NCBI GenBank assembly: GCA_919901335.1
Contig: CAKKOZ010000005.1
Span: 1-13,348, forward strand
Source of the DNA: Nitrospiria bacterium
GTDB taxonomy: Bacteria; Nitrospirota; Nitrospiria; JACQBZ01
DNA length: 13,348 nt
Direction of reading: 5' to 3'
The translations under genes and the position numbers were made by a program. Of the stretch, positions 7,525 to 13,348 are shown piece after piece. The notes under the pieces are model-generated. The model worked only from the letters and a program-made list of their open reading frames with translations. It was not told the DNA's origin and searched no databases. Each line of letters opens with the position of its first letter. The stretch's first letter is position 1.

Positions 7525-8906
7525 AAAAGGCAACCAAAAATAAAAAAATGTGGTCCGGGCGATTCAAGACCCCCACCAACCGGCTCGTCGAAACCTTCAC
7601 GGCCTCGCTGTCGTTCGATCGGCGGCTGCTTGCGCATGATATCACCGGCAGCATCGCCTGGGCACGCGCACTGGCCCACGCGAAGGTATTGACAAAAAAC
7701 GAGGCGGATAAAATCACGGACGGACTGAAGGCCGTCCAAAAAGCGATCGAGGACGGCCGGGCCGTATTTTCAGACCAGGATGAAGATATCCATATGGCGG
7801 TCGAACGGCTCCTGACCGAGACGATCGGCGAGCTGGGCGGAAAACTCCATACCGGCCGGAGCCGGAACGATCAGGTGGCGCTCGACCTGCGCTTATATTT
7901 GCGGGACGAGATCAAGCAGATCATCGAGGCGGTCAAGGCGCTCCAGTCCGCTCTCGTGGTCAAGGCTAAGAGCCATATCGACGTCGTCCTCCCCGGCTAT
8001 ACGCATCTTCAAAAGGCACAGCCGATACGGTATGCCCATTACCTTCTGGCCTATTATGAGATGCTGGAACGCGACCGGCTTCGGTTTCTGGACGGTTTGC
8101 AACGCGTCAACGTCATGCCGCTCGGGTCCGGTGCGCTGGCCGGAACGAATTATCCGATCAACCGGGAAGAGCTGGCCAAGGCGCTGGGCTTTCCGTCCGT
8201 CACGCAGAACAGTCTGGATGCCGTGGGCGATCGGGACGGCGCGATTGAGTTCCTGGCAGCCGCCGGCATCTTGATGATGCACCTGTCGCGGTTTTGCGAG
8301 GAGCTGGTGCTGTGGTCCACGGAGGAGTTCGGCTTCATCGAACTTCCGGATGCCTTCTGCACCGGAAGCAGTCTCATGCCGCAGAAGAAAAATCCGGATG
8401 TGCCCGAGCTGATCCGGGCCAAGACCGGCCGCGTCTACGGGCATCTCATGGCCTTGCTCACCGTGATGAAGGGCCTGCCGCTGGCCTATAATAAAGACCT
8501 TCAGGAAGACAAAGAGGCCGTGTTCGATGGCGTCGAGACGGTAAAGACCAGCCTGTCGGTCCTGACCGAATTAGTCAAGGGGATCACGATCCGGCGGGAG
8601 GCCGCGGCACGGGCGGCCGGAAACGGATTTCTTCTGGCAACAGAAGTGGCCGATTATCTGGTCGGGAAAGGCCTCCCGTTTCGACAAGCGCATGAGGTGG
8701 TCGGCCGGGTCGTGCGGTACTGCCTTGATCAGGATAAAGATCTCACGCAGATCGCTTTGAAAGAGCTGCAAAAATTCTCAAACCGATTTCAGAAGGATGT
8801 TCTCGGCCACCTTAACCTGGAGGCTTCGTTGGAACGGAAGCAGTCAACCGGCGCCACCGCACGGAACCGGATACGGGAACGGATCCGTCAGATTGAAGGC
8901 AAGTAA
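7521..8906 (+). CDS. argH: Argininosuccinate lyase
   Basis: A 461-residue member of the fumarase/aspartase superfamily that splits argininosuccinate into arginine and fumarate, the last step of arginine synthesis. Visible: the N-terminal MWSGRF, EDIHMAVE, TGRSRNDQVALD (111-122), GYTHLQKAQP with the conserved H162, and the mobile superfamily signature GSSLMPQKKNPDVPELIR (282-299) carrying the catalytic serine. Normal length and full C-terminus. It starts in the argG stop (ATGA overlap), with AAGGG just upstream. One base separates its TAA from the ATG of the following lipoprotein gene. Confidence 0.97.
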
Positions 8907-8907
8907 G

Positions 8908-9084
8908 ATGCGGGCGGGATGGCTCCGAAAACTTTCCGGCTGCCCCATCATCCTGATTATTTTTGTATTGTTTTTGTCCGTGGGATGTGGTAGAAAAGGA
9001 GACCCTATCGCTCCGGAAGACGTCCCTTCAAAGGAGCGTCCTCAACCGCAAAGAAACGAATCGGAAGTCCCCGGCCCGGAATAA
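8908..9084 (+). CDS. Small LptM-like lipoprotein
   Basis: A 58-residue predicted lipoprotein. A basic start (MRAGWLRK) is followed by a hydrophobic run IILIIFVLFLSVG and the acylation cysteine C27 in LSVGC; the -3 position is Ser rather than the usual Leu, so the lipobox is imperfect. Right after it comes CGRKGDPIAPEDVP, the 'CG.KG....P' start typical of LptM (YifL), a lipoprotein that assists maturation of the LptD/E LPS translocon. The rest is a polar, disordered-looking tail. In gammaproteobacteria the same type of gene sits directly before lysA or dapF, and here it lies in the same block, which supports the assignment. AAGG eight bases upstream sets the start at 8908 rather than the longer in-frame start at 8797, which would run inside argH. 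Confidence 0.75.
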   Translation: MRAGWLRKLSGCPIILIIFVLFLSVGCGRKGDPIAPEDVPSKERPQPQRNESEVPGPE

Positions 9085-9107
9085 AGGTCGAACTGAGGAG
9101 ATTTACC

Positions 9108-11039
9108 ATGGCACTCATATCATTGGAATCCACAAAGGAATCCGCAAAAAAAGTAAAAAACCTGCTCCTCCTGATCGATCCTTACCCGGAAAACAATCCG
9201 TATCGGATCAACCCCAAAGAGATGCAGGCGATCTGGTTCCCGAAACTGTCGCTTCCGGTCATCGCGTCCCGTACCCCGCTTACCTGGGACGTCCGGATTG
9301 TGGATGAAAGCCGCACGATCGTGCGGAAGGATTTGATTGACGAGGTGATCAAAGAACGCGGGGCCGAGAACCTCTTTGTGGGAATCTCAACCCAGATGAC
9401 CTGTTACACCCCCCGGGCTTACGAGATCGCGGATCAATTCCGCGCGCGGGGCATCAAGGTTTGTATGGGCGGAACCCATGCCACCTACATGTCGGAAGAG
9501 ACCAAGCAGCACGCGGATGTGGTCGTGAAGTTCGAAGCCGACGACATCTGGCACAACATCATTGCGGATTTCGAGCGCGGCAGCCTCCAACCGTTCTATG
9601 AGATGGGCGCTTATCCGACGATGGAAAACTACGTCCATCCCCGGATTGACCTCCTTCCGAACGGCTCCTATATGACGAACCAATGCCTCCAGACCACGCG
9701 CGGCTGCCATTTCGATTGCGAGTTCTGCTCCGTCTCCCCGTTTAACGGAAAGAGCTCCCGGCGGCGGTCGATCGACGATATCATCGCCGAGATACAGCGG
9801 ATCAAGGAATGGCGGAGAAACCAGCTCGTGGAGCAGATGATCGAGGGGCCCGTCTGGCACCGGATCGGAACCGGCCTTCGCATCCTGACCGGTATCGAGG
9901 ACGGAACGATCTTCGCCTTCGTGGACGATCTTCACAACTCAAACCGCGACTACTGCAAAAAACTCTGGACCGCCCTTAAAGAGATGAATATCAAATGGGG
10001 CGCCCAGTGCACCCTTTTCCTGGGCAACGAGCCGGACATGGTGAAGCTGGCGGCCGAGAGCGGCTGCGTCGCGATGTTCGTGGGGCTGGAATCCATCAAT
10101 CAAGACGTCTTAACCGAGATGAACAAGGGATTTAACCAGGATAAACGGTACGAGGATCAGATTAAATGCTTCCATGATCACGGCATCATGGTAAACCCCG
10201 GAATTATCTTCGGCTCGGATGCGGATGATGAATCGGTTTTCGAGAACACGGTCGAGTTCCTGATCAAATGCCGCGTGGAGCTGGCCTATATCAATATCTC
10301 CACCCCACTTCCGGGCACGGCGCTATTCGAGCGGTTGAAGACCGAAGGCCGCATCTTCGACTGGAATTGGGCTAATTACGACGGCAAGCATGTCGTCTAT
10401 CACCCGAAACGGATGACACCGGAGGTTTTGCAGGAGGGATTTTTCTGGGCCAACCGCCAGTTCTTCTCGATCCCGTCCATCCTCACGCGGATGTCCTCCA
10501 CCCGCCGGCGGCTTGTCTCCCGCTGGGTCATGAATTGGCGGTTCCGACAGCTCATTCAACGCACCTGTCCCCAGGGCCGGCTGGCCCCCCTTGCCAAAAC
10601 CTTGAAGAAGCTCTGCGTGGAGCTTCCTTCCATTGACACGGGGCATCTCATTCCGAACGCGCTGAATGCCGTGAAGAGCTCGGTTAAGGAGGCGACCATT
10701 CAGATTGACCGGTTTCTCAAGATGAAGGTCAAAAAGCACGAGGGGCTGACCACGCTGCTGATTGATCTCGAAGGCACGCTGGACCGCGTGAATGTCGCCG
10801 AGGTCAAGAAGCGGATTTTGAAGGCCGCCCGTAAGGCGAAAATGGATATCGTGATTAATTTTGAGCACCTCAAGTATGCCGCGCCGGAGGCAATCTCGGC
10901 GCTCCTCGATTGGAAACCGCTCCACCGGCTCGCCCCCGCGGTCCGCGTGAAGGTGATGAATCTGAAGAATTCCTTCCGGGAAACGGTGGATCATCTCTCC
11001 TTGGCGGGGCTGGAGATTACAAGGGAGGACCTATCCTAA
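9108..11039 (+). CDS. B12-binding-type radical SAM protein with C-terminal STAS-like domain
   Basis: A 643-residue protein, probably cytosolic. Residues about 17-160 form a cobalamin-binding-like Rossmann domain (LLLIDPYPEN, VGISTQMTCYTPRAYEIA, CMGGTHATYMSE). It lacks the DxHxxG histidine motif but keeps the later GG (121-122). Residues about 190-415 are a radical SAM core with the 4Fe-4S motif C200-x3-C204-x2-C207 (RGCHFDCEFC), plus MFVGLESIN and ISTPLPGTALFERL. A DUF4070-like segment follows (FFWANRQFFSIPSILTR, 445-461). Residues about 546-635 look like a STAS domain (LLIDLEGTLDRVNVAEV, DIVINFEHLKYAAPEA, VMNLKNSFRETVDHL); the usual D-S-S-G phospho-site is replaced by A-A-P-E. A strong GAGGAG seven bases upstream fixes the start. 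Six bases separate it from lysA. The substrate is unknown; hopanoid, tetrapyrrole or lipid-tailoring enzymes have related cores, but none is supported here. Confidence 0.88.
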   Translation: MALISLESTKESAKKVKNLLLLIDPYPENNPYRINPKEMQAIWFPKLSLPVIASRTPLTWDVRIVDESRTIVRKDLIDEVIKERGAENLFVGISTQMTCYTPRAYEIADQFRARGIKVCMGGTHATYMSEETKQHADVVVKFEADDIWHNIIADFERGSLQPFYEMGAYPTMENYVHPRIDLLPNGSYMTNQCLQTTRGCHFDCEFCSVSPFNGKSSRRRSIDDIIAEIQRIKEWRRNQLVEQMIEGPVWHRIGTGLRILTGIEDGTIFAFVDDLHNSNRDYCKKLWTALKEMNIKWGAQCTLFLGNEPDMVKLAAESGCVAMFVGLESINQDVLTEMNKGFNQDKRYEDQIKCFHDHGIMVNPGIIFGSDADDESVFENTVEFLIKCRVELAYINISTPLPGTALFERLKTEGRIFDWNWANYDGKHVVYHPKRMTPEVLQEGFFWANRQFFSIPSILTRMSSTRRRLVSRWVMNWRFRQLIQRTCPQGRLAPLAKTLKKLCVELPSIDTGHLIPNALNAVKSSVKEATIQIDRFLKMKVKKHEGLTTLLIDLEGTLDRVNVAEVKKRILKAARKAKMDIVINFEHLKYAAPEAISALLDWKPLHRLAPAVRVKVMNLKNSFRETVDHLSLAGLEITREDLS

Positions 11040-11045
11040 CCGCTT

Positions 11046-12302
11046 ATGCATGATTTCCAATACCGAAAGGACGAGCTCTTCTGCGAGGACGTCCCCGTCA
11101 AGAAAATCGCCGACGAGATCGGCACCCCGTTTTACCTCTACAGCGCCAAGACATTATTAAACCATTACCGGGCGTACGACTCGGCCTTCGCCTCGATCCC
11201 GCATCTCATTACCTTCGCGATGAAGGCCAACTCCAACCTGGCGATCCTGCGGCTGTTCGCAAAGGAAGGCGGCGGTGCGGACATTGTCTCGGCCGGGGAA
11301 CTCTACCGGGCCCTCGCGGCCGGGGTGGACCCTCAGAAAATCAATTTCGCGGGCGTCGGAAAAACGGCCGAAGAGATTCGATACGCCCTCCAGTCCGACA
11401 TCCTCATGTTCAATGTCGAATCCTCCCAGGAGCTCCGGAAGATCGACGCGGTGGCGGGACCCATGGGGAAAAAGGCCCGCGTGGCGTTGCGGGTCAACCC
11501 CAATGTAGACCCCAAGACGCATCCGTACATCTCGACCGGCATGAAGAAGCACAAATTCGGGATCAGCATTGATAAGGCGCTGGAAGAATACAAGCTGGCC
11601 GTTTCGCTCAAACACATTGAGGTGGTCGGAATCCACCAGCACATCGGCTCTCAATTGACCGAGACCGCTCCGTATGTGGACGCCCTTCGGTTGCTTCTCG
11701 GTCTGGTCGAAGAACTCAAGCGGCTCGGGATACCGATTCGATACGTCAATGTCGGCGGAGGATTGGGCATCACGTATGAAAACGAGACCCCGCCGCATCC
11801 CAAGGATCTGGCCCAGGCGATCGGGCCGCTCCTGAAGGACCTGAAATGCATCCTGATCATGGAGCCGGGCCGCGCGCTCGTTGGAAACGCCGGCATCCTG
11901 GTCACCCAGGTCCTCTACACCAAGGAAGGGGATTCGAAAAAATTCGTGATCGTGGACGCCGCCATGAACGATCTCATCCGACCGAGCCTGTACGGGGCGT
12001 TCCATCAGATCCAGCCGGTCATCCGCCGGGGAAGGAAACCGATCACGGCCGACGTGGTCGGCCCGATCTGCGAATCGTCCGACTTTCTGGCGAAGGACCG
12101 CGAAATGGAGGAATGCCTGCCGGAGGAATATCTGGCCGTGATGAGCGCCGGCGCGTATGGCTTTGTAATGGCCTCGAACTACAACGCCCGTCCTCGAGTG
12201 CCGGAGATCCTGGTCAAGGGCGACCGCCATTTCGTCGTGCGGGAACGCGAGACGCACGCCGACCTGGTCAGGGGCGAGCATATCCCGGATTTCCTGAAAT
12301 AA
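11046..12302 (+). CDS. lysA: Diaminopimelate decarboxylase
   Basis: A 418-residue fold-type III PLP enzyme that decarboxylates meso-diaminopimelate to L-lysine. Visible: the PLP lysine K60 in FAMKANSN, GGGADIVSAGEL (75-86), the HQHIGSQ segment (197-203), NVGGGLGITY (235-244), EPGRALVGNAG (273-283), the catalytic C342 in GPICESSDFLAKDR, and MSAGAYGFVMASNYN with Y371. Length and motifs are complete. No alternative start exists upstream because the radical SAM stop is in the same frame only nine bases away. The nearest Shine-Dalgarno sequence, GGGAGGA (11023-11029), is 16 bases from the ATG, unusually far, so translation may depend on coupling to the preceding gene. It is followed by a 154-bp structured spacer and dapF. 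Confidence 0.96.
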   Translation: MHDFQYRKDELFCEDVPVKKIADEIGTPFYLYSAKTLLNHYRAYDSAFASIPHLITFAMKANSNLAILRLFAKEGGGADIVSAGELYRALAAGVDPQKINFAGVGKTAEEIRYALQSDILMFNVESSQELRKIDAVAGPMGKKARVALRVNPNVDPKTHPYISTGMKKHKFGISIDKALEEYKLAVSLKHIEVVGIHQHIGSQLTETAPYVDALRLLLGLVEELKRLGIPIRYVNVGGGLGITYENETPPHPKDLAQAIGPLLKDLKCILIMEPGRALVGNAGILVTQVLYTKEGDSKKFVIVDAAMNDLIRPSLYGAFHQIQPVIRRGRKPITADVVGPICESSDFLAKDREMEECLPEEYLAVMSAGAYGFVMASNYNARPRVPEILVKGDRHFVVRERETHADLVRGEHIPDFLK

Positions 12303-12312
12303 CACAAACAAG

Positions 12313-12440
12313 GCGGGTGGCCGGAGGCGGGGCGCCCCATCCGCCCGCAACGGAAGATCCCCACTGGGTGGGGATGGCAGAACCTTTCGGAAAGTTAAAC
12401 GGAGTGAGGACGGATGGGGCTGCCGCAGGACAGGACCCGC
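12313..12440 (+). ncRNA. Structured lysA-dapF spacer, possible cis-regulatory RNA
   Basis: The spacer holds nested complementary segments. An outer pair is GCGGGT (12313-12318) with ACCCGC (12435-12440). A perfect ten-base inner pair is GCCCCATCCG (12334-12343) with CGGATGGGGC (12411-12420), extended by GGC/GCC across one bulged base. Enclosed are two hairpins: ATCCCCAC-TGG-GTGGGGAT (12357-12375), and CTTT-CGG-AAAG (12384-12394). An alternative local hairpin pairs 12313-12320 with 12341-12348 (eight pairs, one G-U) and would exclude both long-range helices. This is the arrangement expected of an attenuator, riboswitch or translation-control leader, and it ends directly before the dapF ribosome-binding region. 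I compared it with known riboswitch consensus elements from memory and found no firm match. It could instead be a repeat element of the REP kind. There is no poly-T run, so it is not a terminator. Confidence 0.45.
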
Positions 12441-12456
12441 TAAGAGAATGTACCGA

Positions 12457-13302
12457 ATGAAAAAAATCCCGTTTTATAAAATGAGCGGCAGCGGAAACGA
12501 TTTCATTCTGATCGACAACCGCCGCGGCATCTTGAAAAATTTAAAAGGCCGGAAGCTCAACCGATTCGCGGCCGCCGTCTGCACGCACCGGATGTCGGCC
12601 GGCGGTGATGGGATGATACTGATCGAACGCGCCTCAAATCCCAAAAACGCCCATTTCCGCTGGCGGCTGTTCAACGCCGATGGGACCGAGGCCGAGTTCT
12701 CCGGAAACGGCGGACGCTGCGCCGCGCGGTTCGCCTATCTGAACAAGATCGCGCCGGCCCGGATGGTTTTCGAGACGCTGGCCGGACCGATCCGGGCCGA
12801 AATCGAAGGGACCCATGTCAAGATCCAGATGCCGGCGCCGCAGTCCCTCCAGATGGACATCAAGATCCCAGTCCGGGACAAGACCTACGTCGGGCATTTC
12901 CTGAACACCGGCGTCCCGCACACCGTGCTGTTCGTGGACGATCCGGCCATAGTGGATGTCGTTCCATTGGGAAGGGCGATCCGGAACCACGCGCTGTTTC
13001 AGCCGGCCGGCACGAATGTTAATTTTGCGCTGATTAAAACGCCGCGTCGCGTCCAGATGCGGACGTACGAGCGCGGGGTGGAAAATGAAACGCTGGCCTG
13101 CGGCACCGGCGCCGTCGCGACGGCGTTGATCGCCGGCGCGCTGGGTCAAGGGCGATCTCCCATGACCCTCCGACAGCAGAGCGGGATGGCCCTTCGCGTT
13201 TACTACCGATGGGACGGAATCAATTTCTCCAACGTCTTCCTCGAAGGCGATGCCCGCGTGGTCTATGCGGGCGAGATGGGAGACGAGACTCTTTTCCCGT
13301 AG
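12457..13302 (+). CDS. dapF: Diaminopimelate epimerase
   Basis: A 281-residue cofactor-independent racemase interconverting LL- and meso-diaminopimelate, for lysine and peptidoglycan. Visible: FYKMSGSGNDFILID at the N-terminus, the first catalytic cysteine C88 in FSGNGGRCAARF, the substrate-binding NTGVPH and GTNVNF, ERGVENETLACGTGA with the second catalytic cysteine C215, and a C-terminal VFLEGDARVVYAGEM. Both cysteines are present, so it should be active. The ATG at 12457 (MKKIPFYKM) matches the usual family start and has AAGAGA about nine bases upstream; an in-frame ATG at 12448 would add only three residues but sits directly against that sequence. It is the last clear gene of the arg-lys-dap run. 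Confidence 0.95.
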   Translation: MKKIPFYKMSGSGNDFILIDNRRGILKNLKGRKLNRFAAAVCTHRMSAGGDGMILIERASNPKNAHFRWRLFNADGTEAEFSGNGGRCAARFAYLNKIAPARMVFETLAGPIRAEIEGTHVKIQMPAPQSLQMDIKIPVRDKTYVGHFLNTGVPHTVLFVDDPAIVDVVPLGRAIRNHALFQPAGTNVNFALIKTPRRVQMRTYERGVENETLACGTGAVATALIAGALGQGRSPMTLRQQSGMALRVYYRWDGINFSNVFLEGDARVVYAGEMGDETLFP

Positions 13303-13311
13303 ATTGTTTAC

Positions 13312-13348
13312 ATGACGCCCACCGACCACCGGCGGCGGGCGTATCGCT
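13312..13348 (+). CDS. Possible start of a further gene, cut by the window end
   Basis: An open frame starts at ATG 13312, ten bases after dapF, and reads MTPTDHRRRAYR to the window edge. There is no clear Shine-Dalgarno site, and the stretch also forms a GC-rich inverted repeat, ACGCCC (13315-13320) with GGGCGT (13337-13342), without a T-run. Too short to identify; it may be a real operon member or only a post-operon hairpin. Confidence 0.3.
   Translation, partial: MTPTDHRRRAYR

Noticed and set aside
11157..12350. A 397-codon minus-strand open frame opposite lysA
   Set aside because: It is as long as a real gene, but its product is arginine/aspartate-rich with no recognisable motif, and the plus strand carries a complete lysA with every catalytic residue. 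It reflects the codon bias of a GC-rich gene.
12330..12385. A cobalamin riboswitch in the lysA-dapF spacer
   Set aside because: CCCGCAAC and CCACTGGG are reminiscent of parts of that riboswitch, but the conserved B12 box (GCCAGGAGACC-like) and the 5' core are missing on both strands.
13312..13348. A rho-independent terminator after dapF
   Set aside because: An inverted repeat is present but no T-run follows within the window, and an open frame starts in the same place.

Overview
The window is a GC-rich (roughly 60%) bacterial chromosome segment, almost fully coding, with genes mainly on the plus strand. Core-gene order, base composition and a 125-bp palindromic intergenic repeat with ends of the GCAGGCTGTTCAAAAAG / CTTTTTCAACAGCCTGC type suggest a Gram-negative, Nitrospira-like (Nitrospirota) bacterium. 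That placement is from memory of similar repeats and gene style, not from a search, and is only moderately secure. An LptM-type lipoprotein and meso-diaminopimelate synthesis agree with an outer-membrane-bearing cell.

Layout. (1) 47-2164: a DUF255/YyaL-type thioredoxin-fold protein. (2) 2165-2316: a hairpin-forming, MITE-like repeat between two convergent genes, preceded by a degenerate copy of its own end. (3) 2316-3063, minus strand: an exported protein of unknown function, preceded by a 31-residue single-pass membrane peptide gene. (4) 3092-3777: a strong sigma70-type promoter and pyrE. (5) 3857-8906: an arginine block argD-argF-argG-argH with ATGA overlaps. Between argF and argG lies an AT-richer insert holding the collapsed remains of what looks like a nucleotidyltransferase gene plus an intact 65-codon small gene. 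(6) 8908-13302: a small LptM-like lipoprotein, an unusual radical SAM protein with a C-terminal STAS-like domain, lysA, a structured intergenic segment, and dapF.

How the genes work together. ArgD, ArgF, ArgG and ArgH catalyse the last four steps from N-acetylglutamate semialdehyde to arginine (the deacetylation step is encoded elsewhere). DapF and LysA perform the last two steps of lysine synthesis, and DapF also supplies meso-DAP for peptidoglycan. ArgD enzymes can also serve the DAP pathway in some bacteria, which would tie the two blocks together. PyrE, upstream with its own promoter, uses PRPP and orotate for UMP synthesis; pyrimidine synthesis shares carbamoyl phosphate with ArgF. From argD to dapF all genes are co-directional with short gaps, so one long transcript is possible.

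The least ordinary parts are the radical SAM-STAS fusion embedded in the amino-acid operon, the lysA-dapF spacer with two mutually exclusive RNA foldings, the decayed two-gene cassette between argF and argG, the palindromic repeat, and the tiny membrane-protein gene opposite pyrE.
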